A stretch of 35,923 bases of DNA from Rubrivivax sp. (GCA_026125665.1 JAHCKS010000050.1:1-35923); one strand, 5' to 3'. Positions 17,091 through 27,420 are shown, counted from the stretch's first letter. The notes: generated by a model from the sequence alone, not told the origin. A program made the numbers and translations.

Positions 17091-18175
17091 CAACGCGTGC
17101 ACGGCTGCGCACCCCGCGCCTTCGGGCTGGCATGCAGGCAGGCGAGCGTGCGCAGCTCGTAGCCCGAGGCGCGCAACTGCGCCGAGGCCACGCGCTGCAG
17201 CTGCATCGCGTGCAGCGCGCGGATGCCGAGGTCGCCGGCCGCCTGCTCGTCGGCGCCGAACGAGGCGGGGTCGATGCCGGTGATCGCGCCGAAGAACGTC
17301 AGCGCGCTGAGGTAGGCGCCGTAGGCACTGGGGTGGAACTGGTCCTCGTGCCACCACAGGTCGAACAGGCGCGGCTCGGGCTCGTACGGGTTGCGCTGCG
17401 CGAAGCCGTCCTGCACCGCGCGCACGAAGGCCTCGCCCACGGGCACGACGCCGGCAAAGCCGCCGTGGTTGATCGCTGCCTGCGCGTAGGCGGCGCGCAG
17501 GTCCTCGGCCATCGTCTCGATCGGCTCGCCCGCGTAGGGGGCGCCGGCGGGGTAGGTCAGGTCGGGCCGTGTCCAGGTCTGGTACAGGTACAGCCGCGCC
17601 AGCGGGTTCGCGTTCGGGTTGGCCGGCAGGTTGCGCAGCGTGTTGCTGCCGCCAGCGTACAGGTCGCGCTCGCGGTAGCTGTGCGCGTCGCCCACGGTGA
17701 GGAAGCGCTTGAGCTTGCCGACGTAGGCGTCGAACTGCGCGAACTGGCCGCCGGCGCGGTCCACCGCCTCGGTGCTGTTGCCTTGCAGCACGACGATGTC
17801 CCACTTCTCGAGGGCGAGATTGGCGCGCAGGTCCCAGCCGGCCGGGTTGCTGTTCAGCAGGTGGCCGCGAAGCGTGGCGCCACCACGCAGCGAGTGGCGC
17901 ACGTCGAACTCGAGGCCGGCCTGGTCGGCGAGCGCCTTGAAGATGCCCGGCACGCCGCCCCACGGCTGCGGCAGCGCGGGGTCGCTGCCGAGCGGCATCG
18001 CGATCGCGTTCGCCTCGTTCAGGTCGACGACGTTGGCGACGTTGTATTGCAGCGCCGGCGGGCGCGTGTAGGTGAAGCTGTTGCCGACGAACAGCACCTT
18101 GGGCGGCTGTGCCGACGCCGCGCCGACGAACGCTGCGAGCAGCAGGCCGCCGATGGCGGCGAGGGTCCTGGGCAT
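17090..18175 (-). CDS. Secreted SGNH/GDSL-like hydrolase (DUF4886-like)
   Basis: The product has 361 residues with a clear Sec signal peptide (MPRTLAAIGGLLLAAFVGAA, cleaved after SAQ or nearby). Block I of SGNH hydrolases is seen as VLFVGNSFTYT (nucleophile Ser33 in GNSFT), a block III-like QGNST is at 131-135 (Asn133), and the Asp/His pair of block V lies in HEDQFHPSAYG (Asp278, His281). The V-GNSFT start is typical of DUF4886-type enzymes, probable carbohydrate or ester deacylases. The ATG at 18175 has GGAG upstream; a longer open frame to 18316 would cross the LysR promoter region and lose the signal peptide. It is the first gene of a two-gene unit with the lipoprotein hydrolase (4-base overlap). 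Confidence 0.8.
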   Translation of the reverse strand: MPRTLAAIGGLLLAAFVGAASAQPPKVLFVGNSFTYTRPPALQYNVANVVDLNEANAIAMPLGSDPALPQPWGGVPGIFKALADQAGLEFDVRHSLRGGATLRGHLLNSNPAGWDLRANLALEKWDIVVLQGNSTEAVDRAGGQFAQFDAYVGKLKRFLTVGDAHSYRERDLYAGGSNTLRNLPANPNANPLARLYLYQTWTRPDLTYPAGAPYAGEPIETMAEDLRAAYAQAAINHGGFAGVVPVGEAFVRAVQDGFAQRNPYEPEPRLFDLWWHEDQFHPSAYGAYLSALTFFGAITGIDPASFGADEQAAGDLGIRALHAMQLQRVASAQLRASGYELRTLACLHASPKARGAQPCTR

Positions 18176-18268
18176 GGGGGTGGCTCCGGTGGGTCGAGTG
18201 GGTGGGCGGGCCGCGGCATGTTCGTGGCGTCGTGACCTCAGGTCAAATATGTGGATACCGCATCTGCC

Positions 18269-18283
18269 ATATGAGGTGCATAT
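18269..18283. promoter_or_regulatory. LysR-type box (T-N11-A) in divergent promoter
   Basis: ATATGAGGTGCATAT is a dyad with a perfect 5-bp arm on each side (extended to CATATG on both flanks) and fits T-N11-A. It stands in the AT-richest spot of the 139-base gap between the esterase gene (minus) and the LysR gene (plus), the usual position for autoregulation and divergent control. Another ATATG half-site lies at 18248-18252. Confidence 0.65.
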
Positions 18284-18314
18284 GCCGCCGCCGTGCGGCG
18301 CTACGATCGCCACC

Positions 18315-19256
18315 ATGGACCTGCGACAGCTGCGCTACTTCCTCGCGGTGGCCGACGCTGGCCAGCTGACCGCCGCCGCCGCGGCGCTCGGCATGCAGCA
18401 GCCGCCGCTCTCGCAGCAGATCCAGTCGCTCGAGCAGCAGCTGGGCATGCGCCTGTTCAACCGCCACCCGAAGGGCGTGGCGCTCACCGACGGCGGGCGC
18501 TTCCTGGCGCAGGAGGCGCGGCGCCTGCTCGCCGACTTCGAAGCGATGGGCGCACGCGTGGCCGCCGTGGCGCGCGGGCGGCGCGGCATCCTGCAGGTGG
18601 CCTTCACCAGCTCGGCCGCGGCGCATGCGTTCACGCCGGCGGCCTTGCGCGCCTGCCGCGAGCGGCACCCGGGCATCGACTGGGTGGTGAGCGAACGCAA
18701 CGCCGCCGAGATCACCGAAGGCGTGGCCGGCGGTACGCTGCACTGCGGCTTCCTGCGTGTGCCGGTGGCCGAGCCCGACGGCGTGGTGCAGCGCACGCTG
18801 CTCAGCGAGCCGGTCGTCGCTGCGCTGCCGCTGGACCATGCGCTCGCGCGCCGCCGCACGTTGGCCGCGCGCGACCTGCACGAGCAGGCGCTGGTGCTGG
18901 TGCGGCGCCCCGGTGCACCGGGGCTGTATGCGCAGCTGCTGGCACGCTGCGCCGAGGCCGGCGCGCGGCCGCGTGTGGTGGCCGAGGTCGAACGCATGAT
19001 GACCGGGCTCAACCTGGTGGCCGCCGGCGTCGGCATGACAGTCGTGCCCGCGTCGATGCGCGGCGCGCACGCGCAGGCGATCGCCTATTGCGAGCTGGCG
19101 CGCGAGCTGCGCCTGGATGCGCCGCTGACGCTGCTGTACCGCGCCGACCGCAACGAGGGCGCGCTGCAGAGTTTCGTCGCGCTGGTCGGCGAGCTGGCGG
19201 CGGCCGAAGGCCCGGCGAGGTCCGCCGCGGCGCGGGCACGGCGGGGCGGGCGATGA
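18315..19256 (+). CDS. LysR-family transcriptional regulator
   Basis: The 313 residues show a typical LysR N-terminal winged helix: MDLRQLRYFLAVADAGQLT, then ALGMQQPPLSQQIQSLEQQL and RLFNRHPKGVALTDGG, with the linker helix to about residue 90. A periplasmic-binding-protein-like effector domain (about 90-295) follows. The family members closest in style (BenM/CatR type) sense aromatic or small carboxylic acids. The ATG at 18315 begins homology at once; no ribosome site precedes it, but TACGAT at 18302-18307 lies seven bases upstream, so transcription may start almost at the ATG (leaderless). It overlaps the next gene by four bases (ATGA) and is divergent from two exported hydrolases. Confidence 0.93.
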   Translation: MDLRQLRYFLAVADAGQLTAAAAALGMQQPPLSQQIQSLEQQLGMRLFNRHPKGVALTDGGRFLAQEARRLLADFEAMGARVAAVARGRRGILQVAFTSSAAAHAFTPAALRACRERHPGIDWVVSERNAAEITEGVAGGTLHCGFLRVPVAEPDGVVQRTLLSEPVVAALPLDHALARRRTLAARDLHEQALVLVRRPGAPGLYAQLLARCAEAGARPRVVAEVERMMTGLNLVAAGVGMTVVPASMRGAHAQAIAYCELARELRLDAPLTLLYRADRNEGALQSFVALVGELAAAEGPARSAAARARRGGR

Positions 19257-20365
19257 GCATGCGCCTTCCCGCGGGCAAGGCGAGCCGCCGCGAGGCACTG
19301 CGCCGGGTGGCTGGCTGCGCCGCGGCCGCCGCGACGGCGGCTGCATCCGCGGCTGCATCTGTGGCTGCATCTACGGCCACAGCGGTGAGGGCCGCTTTCG
19401 CGGTTGTCGCGGCCGGCTCGGCGAACTCGCGCCAGGCCTTCGCGGCCGGGCCACGGTGGCCGCCGCTCACGTTGCGCATCGTCGTCGCCTACCCGGTGGG
19501 TGGTGTCAGCAGCGACATCGCGCGTGAGCTGGCGCGCGGGCTCGAAGCCCGCGTGGGCGTGCCGGTGATCGTCGAGCACCGGCCCGGTGCCGGCGGCACG
19601 CTGGCGATGGACCTGGCCGCGAAAGGCCCGGCCGACGGCAGCCTGCTCGTGTTCTCGGCCATCACGCCGCTGACGCTGGCGCCGTGGCTCGGGCCGCTGC
19701 CCTACGACCCCGAACACGAGGTCGCACCCGTGGCCGCATTGATGGCCACGCCCGTGCTCGTGCTCGGCACGCCGGCGCTGCAGGCTGCGGCCGCGGCGGA
19801 CTTCGGCGCGATGCTCGAGCTAGCGCGGAGCAGACCGGGTGCCGTGCGCTGGGCCACGTCGGGCATCGGCACCACGGGGCACCTCGTGCAGCAACGTGTC
19901 GCCGCGGCGGCCGGCGTGTCGATCACGCACGTGCCGTACACGGGCGGCGGACGCCAGCTGACCGATGCGCTCGGCGGCCACTTCGAGGTGCTGTCGTCGA
20001 ACGTTGCCGCGGCGCAGCTGCGTCTGGTGCGTGAAGGCAAGCTGGTCGCGCCGGCCGTCAGCGGCGAGCGGCGCGTGCCTTCGCTGCCGCAGGTGCCCAC
20101 GCTCGCCGAGCTGGGCTTCGCGGCGGCGAACCAGGTCTCCACCTTCGGCCTGTTCGCGCCGGGCCGCACGCCGGCGGCACTCGTCGAGCGGTTGAACGCC
20201 GAGGCGGTGGCGGTGCTGCAGGCGCCCGCGTTGCGCGAGCGCCTCGAGGCCAGCGACAACGTACCGCTCGGCGGCAGCGCCGGTGAGTTCGCGCGACGCA
20301 TCGCCGCCGAGCGCGAGGTTCACCGTGCCTGGGTGGCCCGCAGCCGCGCGCAGCCGCCGAGATAG
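19253..20365 (+). CDS. Bug-family (TctC-like) extracytoplasmic solute-binding protein
   Basis: The 370 residues begin with a twin-arginine-like start (ASRREALRRVAG) and a long Ala-rich signal region, followed by the Bug fold: LRIVVAYPVGGVSSDIAREL, VIVEHRPGAGG, THVPYTGGGRQLTDALGG and LPQVPTLAELGF. Bug proteins capture carboxylates (dicarboxylates, aromatic acids, amino-acid derivatives) for TctAB transporters or signalling, and are greatly amplified in Burkholderiales. No tctAB genes are adjacent, which is common. The overlap with lysR (ATGA) implies co-expression, so the ligand may also be the LysR inducer or a product of the divergent esterases (inference). Confidence 0.9.
   Translation: MSMRLPAGKASRREALRRVAGCAAAAATAAASAAASVAASTATAVRAAFAVVAAGSANSRQAFAAGPRWPPLTLRIVVAYPVGGVSSDIARELARGLEARVGVPVIVEHRPGAGGTLAMDLAAKGPADGSLLVFSAITPLTLAPWLGPLPYDPEHEVAPVAALMATPVLVLGTPALQAAAAADFGAMLELARSRPGAVRWATSGIGTTGHLVQQRVAAAAGVSITHVPYTGGGRQLTDALGGHFEVLSSNVAAAQLRLVREGKLVAPAVSGERRVPSLPQVPTLAELGFAAANQVSTFGLFAPGRTPAALVERLNAEAVAVLQAPALRERLEASDNVPLGGSAGEFARRIAAEREVHRAWVARSRAQPPR
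19337..19372 (+). repeat. 12-bp tandem repeat in signal-peptide region
   Basis: Three 12-base units (GCGGCTGCATCC, GCGGCTGCATCT, GTGGCTGCATCT) encode Ala/Val-Ala-Ala-Ser repeats in the hydrophobic part of the Bug protein signal. In-frame copy-number variation is possible. Confidence 0.7.
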
Positions 20366-20413
20366 ACAGGGCGCCCCGGCCGCTCGCGCCGCCGCGCCCG
20401 CGGCCACCTGTCT
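20364..20413. terminator. Probable bidirectional terminator
   Basis: AGACAGG (20364-20370) pairs with CCTGTCT (20407-20413), and GGCCGC (20378-20383) with GCGGCC (20400-20405), between the convergent Bug and ATPase genes. The stem begins inside the TAG stop of the Bug gene. No long T-run. Confidence 0.5.
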
Positions 20414-20435
20414 GGGCCGGAAAGAGAGCCGGGCC

Positions 20436-21496
<1,061 letters not shown>

Positions 21497-21500
<4 letters not shown>

Positions 21501-23710
21501 CCTGCTGCCCTTCTCCTGCCGAGCTGGCGCTCGCCGACGAGGAACTGGATCGCCATCGTCGCCAGCGACATCAGCACGATCAGCACCGTGCAGTAGGCGA
21601 GCGCGACACCGTAGTCGCCGTTGCCGACGCGGCCGATGATGTAGGTGGTGGCCAGCTCGTTCTCGGCGGTGACGAGGAAGATCACGGCCGAGACGGTGGT
21701 CATGCTGCGCACGAAGCTGTAGACGAGCGCGGCGACGAGCGCCGGCTTCAGCAGCGGCAGCACGACGCGGCGCAGGGTCGTTGCGGTGCCGGCGCGCAGC
21801 ATCGTGCTCGCTTCGTCGAGGCTCTTGTCCAGTTGCTTGAAGCTCGCGGTGCCGGCACGCACGCCTACCGGCAGGTTGCGGAACACGAAGCACAGGACGA
21901 TGATGAGCCCGGTGCCGGTGAGCTCGAACGGCGGCACGTTGAAGGCGAGGATGTAGCTGACGCCGAGCACCGTGCCGGGGATGGCGAAGGCGAGCAGCGC
22001 GCCGAACTCGAACGCGCGCTGCCCGACGAACTGCGTGCGTGCCAGCAGCCAGCTGATGAGCAGGCCGACGGCGGCGCAGATCGGCGCGGCGATGGCCGCC
22101 AGCTTGATGGTGGTGAACAGCGAGTTCCACGCCGTGCCGGCCCACACGAGGCCGTGCGTGCCCCACTGGATGTCGAATGCGGTGATGAAGTGCCTGAGCG
22201 TGAGGGTGTAGTCGCGCCCCCAGGTGCGAACGAAGCCGCCGCTGAACGCGAACACGTACACCACCAGCGTGAAGGCGAGCCAGGGCCCGGCGATGCCCAC
22301 GCACCAGCGGCGCACGGCGGCCGGGAGCTCCATCGCGATGCCGGCGTCGCCCTTGCCCGAGACGGTGGTGTAGTTGGTGCGGCCGAGCACCTTCTGCTGG
22401 ATGAAGAACACCGTCAGCGCGAAGGCGGTGAGGATCAGCGCCAGGCTGGCGGCGCGCCCCTGGTCGTACTGCGCGCCGACGATGGCGAAGAAGATGTCGG
22501 TGGAGAGCACCGAGTATTGCCCGCCGACGACGATGGGGTTGCCGAAGTCGGCCATGCTCTCGATGAAGCCGACGAGGAAGGCGTTGGCCAGCCCCGGCTT
22601 CAGCAACGGCAGCGTCACGGTGCGGAAGGTGGCGACGCGGCTGGCGCGCAGCGTCTGCGCCGCCTCTTCCATGCTCGGCGCGATGCCCTGCACGACGCCG
22701 CGCATGATCATGAAGGCGATCGGCGTGAAGGCGAACATCTGCGCCAGCCACACGCCGAAGAGCCCGTAGAACCAGCGCGTGGGCGGGATGCCGAAGGCCC
22801 ATTCGAGGAACTGGTTGACGAGCCCGGCGCGGCCGAAGAGCAGGATCAGGCCGAGGCCGACGACGAACGGCGGCGTGATGATCGGCAGCAGCGCCAGCAC
22901 GTTGAGCGGCTTGCTGAGCCGGCGGCTGCCGCGCTCGGCGTAGAGGGCGATCAGCGTGCCCATCAGCGTCGTGCCGGTGGCCGTGAGCAGGGCCAGGAAG
23001 AGCGTGTTCCAGGCCACGCCGCAGTGCACGCCGCCGGCCAGGCAGCCCAGGCCCCAGACGCGCTCGTGGCCCAGGCGCCCGGCCAGCGCGCCGGGCGCGA
23101 AGCCGTCGTCCTCGCCGAGGAAGGCGCCGACGAGGCTCTTGCCCACCGGCAGCGCCACGAACAGCAGCAGCAGCGCCGAGCAGAACACCACCGCGCCGGC
23201 GACGAAGAGGTCGCCGCGGAAGTAGCCGAGCCGCGCGATGCCGGCACCCAGCAGCATCAGCAGCGCCAGCAGCACCAGCGCACCACCGAGGCCGATGCCG
23301 AACTGGCCCTGCGCGAGCGCGCCGAACCAGCCGTTCAGCACCTCGACCGACCAGCCCGTGGCGCCGATCGTGAAGCCGCTGCCCACCAGGCCCGCCAGCC
23401 CGAGCCCCGAGCCGGCGAGCAGCGCCAGGCCTTGCGCGCGGCCGGCGCCCAGGCGCCACGCCACCGCGCACAGCCCCAGCGCGGCCGCGGCCACCCACAG
23501 CCAGGGGCGGCCGTGCGAGAGGGCGTGCACGAGGCCGCTGGCCGTTTCGCTGCCGCCGAAGACGCCCGGCAGCGCCCGCCACAGCGAGACGTTCTGCGGG
23601 AAGTACCAGGGCAGCAGCGCGAAGGCCACTGCCCCGAGCAGCACCCAGCCGGCCAACACGCGCTGCGCGCGCGCGCCGCCTGCCCGCGCGCTCAGCGGCA
23701 CCGAGGCCAC
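21497..23710 (-). CDS. afuB: ABC transporter permease with two fused domains, AfuB/FbpB type
   Basis: This 737-residue membrane protein contains two binding-protein-dependent permease domains, each with an EAA loop facing the ATPase: EEAAQTLRASRVATFRTV (348-365) and DEASTMLRAGTATTLRRVV (632-650). About 200 extra hydrophobic residues precede the first domain, with several membrane helices and a GlyAla-rich stretch (80-160). The large size matches AfuB-type permeases better than the shorter FbpB (about 500). The start is a GTG at 23710, just past the stop of the binding-protein gene. The order binding protein-permease-ATPase on the minus strand is the classical operon. Confidence 0.85.
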
Positions 23711-23711
23711 G

Positions 23712-24746
23712 TCACCGGGGCAGCGAGTTGACTTCCTTCTCCCACTTGGCGATCAGCCGCCGGCGCTCGGCGCTTGCACCGTACTTCGCGTAGTCGTACT
23801 TGATGAACCTGATCTTCTTGAAGTCGGGCACGTTCGGGTCGACCTTGGCGCCCTTGTTGCTCGGCAGCTGGAACTGCTTGGCCGCGGCGCCGAACTGCTG
23901 CGCCTGCGCGGTGAGGGCCCACTCGTAGAACTTCTTGGCCGCCTCGAGGTTGCGGGCACCCTTGATGATGCTCATCGAGCCGATCTCGGCGCCGGTGCCT
24001 TCGGCCGGCGTGATGGTCTCGACCGGGAAGCCCTGGAGCTTCTCGCCCGGGCCGTCGTGCACGAAGCTGATCGACACCGTCGTCTCGCCGCGCGCCACGG
24101 CCTTGATCGGGCCGGTGCCGCTGCGCGTGTAGGTCTGGATGTTCCTGTGCAGCGCCTTCATGTAGTCGAAGGCCTTGTCCTCGCCCCACAGCTGCACGAG
24201 CGTGGCCACCATCGTGTAGGCGGTGCCGCTGGAGGCCGGGTTGGCGACCTGGATCTCGCCCTTGTAGTCGGGCTTGAGCAGGTCGGCCCAGCTCTTGGGC
24301 ACGGCGAGCTTCTTCTTGGCCAGCAGCTCGGGGTTGTAGCCGAAGCCGAGCGGCCCGCTGTAGATGCCGACGGTGCGGTAGTTGCTCTGCGCCGCCTGCG
24401 CCTGCGCCCAGTCGTGCAGTTGCGCGAGGCTCGCGCTCTTGTACTCGAGCGACAGGCCCTGCTCGGCGGCCTGCAGGTGCGGGTCGCCGGTGCCGCCGAA
24501 CCAGATGTCGGTCTTCGGGTTCGCGCGCTCGGCGATCAGCTGCGCCAGCGCCTCGCCGCTGCCCTTCAGCGACATGTTGACCTTGACACCGGTGGTCTTG
24601 CCGTAGACGGTCTGGATGAGGTTGCACCACTCGGCCTGCACCGAGCAGATGATGTTGAGCTGCTCCTGTGCGGCGGCCGGCGTGCCGGCGCAGAGCATGG
24701 CGGCGGCCAGCGTGGCCACGGGAAGGAGGGTCCTGGGGTTCGTCAC
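23712..24746 (-). CDS. afuA: ABC transporter substrate-binding protein, AfuA-like
   Basis: The 344 residues start with a Sec signal (TLLPVATLAAAMLCAG, cleaved near AAAQ) followed by a class II periplasmic binding protein. Stretches such as DIWFGGTGDP, SSGTAYTMVATLVQLWGED, the pair VHDG and PAEGTGAEIG strongly recall AfuA, first called a ferric-iron protein and later shown to bind hexose phosphates. From memory, a His-Asp pair and a Glu contact the sugar phosphate there; His230, Asp231 and Glu249 are in equivalent sequence contexts here. The adjacent Tyr pair typical of FbpA iron sites is missing, with only a looser KYDYAKYG. The GTG start at 24746 is preceded by a purine-rich GAGAGAGA. A Pho box lies upstream. 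Confidence 0.8.
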   Translation of the reverse strand: MTNPRTLLPVATLAAAMLCAGTPAAAQEQLNIICSVQAEWCNLIQTVYGKTTGVKVNMSLKGSGEALAQLIAERANPKTDIWFGGTGDPHLQAAEQGLSLEYKSASLAQLHDWAQAQAAQSNYRTVGIYSGPLGFGYNPELLAKKKLAVPKSWADLLKPDYKGEIQVANPASSGTAYTMVATLVQLWGEDKAFDYMKALHRNIQTYTRSGTGPIKAVARGETTVSISFVHDGPGEKLQGFPVETITPAEGTGAEIGSMSIIKGARNLEAAKKFYEWALTAQAQQFGAAAKQFQLPSNKGAKVDPNVPDFKKIRFIKYDYAKYGASAERRRLIAKWEKEVNSLPR

Positions 24747-24832
24747 GTCGTCTCTCTCGTCGGGCTGTGGGTCTGCTGCGGGCGGCGGGCACGCGCTGCC
24801 CTCGCATGCCACCGGTCCGGAGCATGCTAGCC

Positions 24833-24850
24833 CTGTCACATGGCTGTCAC
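24833..24850 (+). promoter_or_regulatory. Pho box (PhoB operator)
   Basis: CTGTCACATGGCTGTCAC holds two 7-base CTGTCAC repeats with a 4-base spacer, exactly the 7+4+7 architecture of a PhoB site (consensus CTGTCAT-N4-CTGTCAT). It lies between the transporter operon (start 24746, minus) and the beta-helix gene (24993, plus). The repeat polarity points to the beta-helix gene, but its position, 87 bases upstream of afuA, could serve either promoter. Confidence 0.7.
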
Positions 24851-24992
24851 ATTCAGGCCGGCGACCGGGGAAACCCGCACAGAGGTGTCCAGCCGCGCGC
24901 GCCCGATGCGCCGCGGTGGAGTGCGCAGCCCGCCACGCCCGCCCCCTGCCCGCGGGCCTTGGGCCGCGAGGACCGCCGCGATACTCGCCCCC

Positions 24993-26177
24993 ATGCCCCC
25001 CACCCTGTTCCGCCGCCTGGTGCGCGCGTGCCTCGCCGGCGCTGCTGGGCTGGCCGGGCCGCTGGCGGCCACGGCCGCCACCATCGTCATCGGCCCCGAG
25101 CGGCAACCGGCCACCTTCGCCGAGGCGCTCGACCGCGCCAAGGACGGCGACGAGATCGTCGTGCTGCCCGGCACCTACAAGGGCGTCACCGGCGTCATCG
25201 GGCAGAAGAAGCTCACCATCCGCGGTCAGGGCGAGCGCCCGGTGATCCTCTTCGACGGCAAGCTCGCTGAGGGCAAGGCGATCTTCGTCGTGAAGAACGG
25301 CGACGTGCGGCTGGAGAACCTGACCTTCCGCGGCGCGCGCGCCGCCGACGGCGACGGCGCCGGCGTGCTGCTCCAGCAGGGCCGGCTGGAAGTGGTGCGC
25401 TGCGCCTTCTTCGACAATGAGCACGGGCTGGTCACCTCCAACGCCGCCGGCGCCGAGCTGACGGTGCTGGAGAGCGAGTTCGCGCACGCCCCGCGCGAGG
25501 TGGGCGGCCTGAACCACCTGCTGTACGTGGGCGCGATCAAGACCTTCACGCTCACCGGCAGCCGGCTGCACAACGGCTTCGAAGGCCACCTCGTGAAGAG
25601 CCGGGCGCGCGACAACCACATCCTCTACAACATGATCCGCGACGGCGCGCAGGGCGAGGCGTCGTACGAGGTGGACCTGCCCGCCGGCGGCCGCGCCACG
25701 CTGATCGGCAACGTCATCAGCCAGAGCCCGCGCTCGCAGAACCCGGTGCTCATCAGCTACGGCTCCGAAGGCAAGCGCTGGGACGACAACGCGCTCGTGC
25801 TGTCGCACAACACGCTCATCAGCGAGGGCTGGCGGCCGGCGTGGTTCCTGCGCGTGCACAACGACCGCGTGTCCGGCATGGGCGAGGTGCTGGCGCTCAA
25901 CAACCTCGTCGTCGGTGCCGGCCTGTTCGAGCTCGGCGCCCTCGGCACGGGGGCCCGCTTCAAGGGCAACCGCCCGGCGATGCTCGGCATGCTGGCCGAC
26001 GTGGTGACCGGCGCGTTCGAGCTGCCGCCCGACTCGTTCTGGCGCGGCAGCGTGCCCGACCCGCGCCGCGCCTTCGGCCGCGACCTCGCGCCCAAGGCCG
26101 AGTTCGACTGGCCGGCGATCGTGCGCGCCATCCCGGCCGACCGTGTACGCTGGGCGCCCGGCGCGTTCCAGCGCTAG
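24993..26177 (+). CDS. Secreted right-handed parallel beta-helix protein
   Basis: The 394 residues begin with a signal peptide (MPPTLFRRLVRACLAGAAG, cleavage near TAATIV) and then show the repeating coil pattern of right-handed beta-helix proteins: DGDEIVVLPGTYKG, KLTIRGQGERPVILF, VRLENLTFRGARA, LEVVRCAFFDNEHGLV and so on to about 330. Pectate lyases, alginate epimerases and many surface glycan-binding proteins share this fold; no catalytic residues are identifiable by eye. The ATG at 24993 is preferred over an upstream frame extending to 24840 because the signal peptide starts here. GATACT at 24979-24984 lies eight bases upstream, so the mRNA may be leaderless. The upstream Pho box points towards it. 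Confidence 0.75.
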   Translation: MPPTLFRRLVRACLAGAAGLAGPLAATAATIVIGPERQPATFAEALDRAKDGDEIVVLPGTYKGVTGVIGQKKLTIRGQGERPVILFDGKLAEGKAIFVVKNGDVRLENLTFRGARAADGDGAGVLLQQGRLEVVRCAFFDNEHGLVTSNAAGAELTVLESEFAHAPREVGGLNHLLYVGAIKTFTLTGSRLHNGFEGHLVKSRARDNHILYNMIRDGAQGEASYEVDLPAGGRATLIGNVISQSPRSQNPVLISYGSEGKRWDDNALVLSHNTLISEGWRPAWFLRVHNDRVSGMGEVLALNNLVVGAGLFELGALGTGARFKGNRPAMLGMLADVVTGAFELPPDSFWRGSVPDPRRAFGRDLAPKAEFDWPAIVRAIPADRVRWAPGAFQR

Positions 26178-26241
26178 CAGCGGTACGGGCGAGCGGGTGG
26201 CGCTGCGCAACGGCGCAGGCCGCCACAGGAGGGCAAAGACG

Positions 26242-27414
26242 ATGGATCCGAAGCAGGTGCACCCCGAGAGCATCGCCGCGCAGGCGCTCGGGCAGGTGGA
26301 CGAGCGCACGCGCGCGATCATCCCGCCGATCCACGTCTCCAGCACCTACCTGCGCGACCCGGACAACCAGTACCGCTCGGGCCGCATCTACGCACGCGCC
26401 GACAACCCGGCCTTCGATGCCGCCGAAGGCGTGATCAACGCGCTCGAAGGCGGCCACCAGGCGATGCTGTTCGCCAGCGGCATGGCCGCGGCCACCGCGT
26501 GTTTCCAGGCGCTGGCGCCGGGCGACCATGTGCTGGCGCCCAAGGTGATGTACTGGTCGCTGCGCAACTGGCTGACGGGTTTCGCCACGCAATGGGGGCT
26601 GCAGGTCGAGCTCATCGACATGGCCGACCCGGCGGCGCTGCGCGCGGCGCTGAAGCCGGGCCGCACGAAGCTGGTGTGGGTGGAGACGCCGGCCAACCCG
26701 CTGTGGACGGTGACCGACATCGCCGATGCGGCCACCGCGGCGCACGCCGCCGGCGCGCTGCTGGTGGTGGACTCGACCGTGGCCACGCCGATGCTGACGC
26801 GGCCGCTGGCGCTCGGCGCCGACATCGTCATGCACGCGGCGACGAAGTACCTCAACGGCCACAGCGACCTCGTCGCCGGCGTGCTGGTGGCGCGCCAAGA
26901 CAGCGCCTACTGGCAGGCGTTGCGCAAGCTGCGCGCGCAGCTCGGCGGCACGCTCGGCTCGTTCGAGAGCTGGCTGCTGCAGCGCGGCCTGCGCACGCTG
27001 CACCTGCGCGTGCGCGCGGCCTGCGACTCCGCCGCGCGCATCGCCACGCACTTCGCGCAAGGCCATGCGCACGTGGCCGAGGTGCTGTACCCGGGGCTGC
27101 CCGGCTTCCCCGGGCACGAGGTGGCGAAGAAGCAGATGCACGGCGGCTTCGGCGGCATGCTGAGCATCCGCGTGAAGCCCGGTGCCGCAGGCGGCGAAGC
27201 GGCGGCGATCGCCACCGCGGCGAACGCGCGGCTGTGGAAACGTGCCACGTCGCTCGGCGGCACCGAGAGCCTCGTCGAGCACCGCGCCAGTGTCGAAGGG
27301 GCGGGCACGCCGGCGCCGGCGGACCTGCTGCGGCTGTCGGTGGGCATCGAGCATGTCGAGGATCTGATTGCCGATCTGGAGCAGGCACTGGCGCGCGCTC
27401 GAGCAGGGGGGTAG
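26242..27414 (+). CDS. Cys/Met-metabolism PLP enzyme (cystathionine gamma-synthase/lyase family)
   Basis: This 390-residue enzyme has the family's PLP lysine Lys202 in HAATKYLNGHSD, Asp177 in DSTVATP, the phosphate-contacting YxR (YARADNP, 50-56) and SGMAA (79-83). The second-subunit loop that usually reads LYGGTY is replaced by MYWSLRNWL (Tyr104 retained), which marks a subgroup distinct from classical MetB/MetZ. It could form or split cystathionine, or use O-succinylhomoserine with sulfide; the reaction cannot be fixed by sequence alone. CAGGAGGG precedes the ATG at a good distance. A hairpin just after its stop separates it from the nitrate locus. Confidence 0.85.
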   Translation: MDPKQVHPESIAAQALGQVDERTRAIIPPIHVSSTYLRDPDNQYRSGRIYARADNPAFDAAEGVINALEGGHQAMLFASGMAAATACFQALAPGDHVLAPKVMYWSLRNWLTGFATQWGLQVELIDMADPAALRAALKPGRTKLVWVETPANPLWTVTDIADAATAAHAAGALLVVDSTVATPMLTRPLALGADIVMHAATKYLNGHSDLVAGVLVARQDSAYWQALRKLRAQLGGTLGSFESWLLQRGLRTLHLRVRAACDSAARIATHFAQGHAHVAEVLYPGLPGFPGHEVAKKQMHGGFGGMLSIRVKPGAAGGEAAAIATAANARLWKRATSLGGTESLVEHRASVEGAGTPAPADLLRLSVGIEHVEDLIADLEQALARARAGG

Positions 27415-27420
27415 TTCGAA

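Noticed and set aside
23712-26345. A binding protein with a very long N-terminal extension
   Set aside because: The extension is antisense to the beta-helix gene and would hide the signal peptide that starts at 24746.
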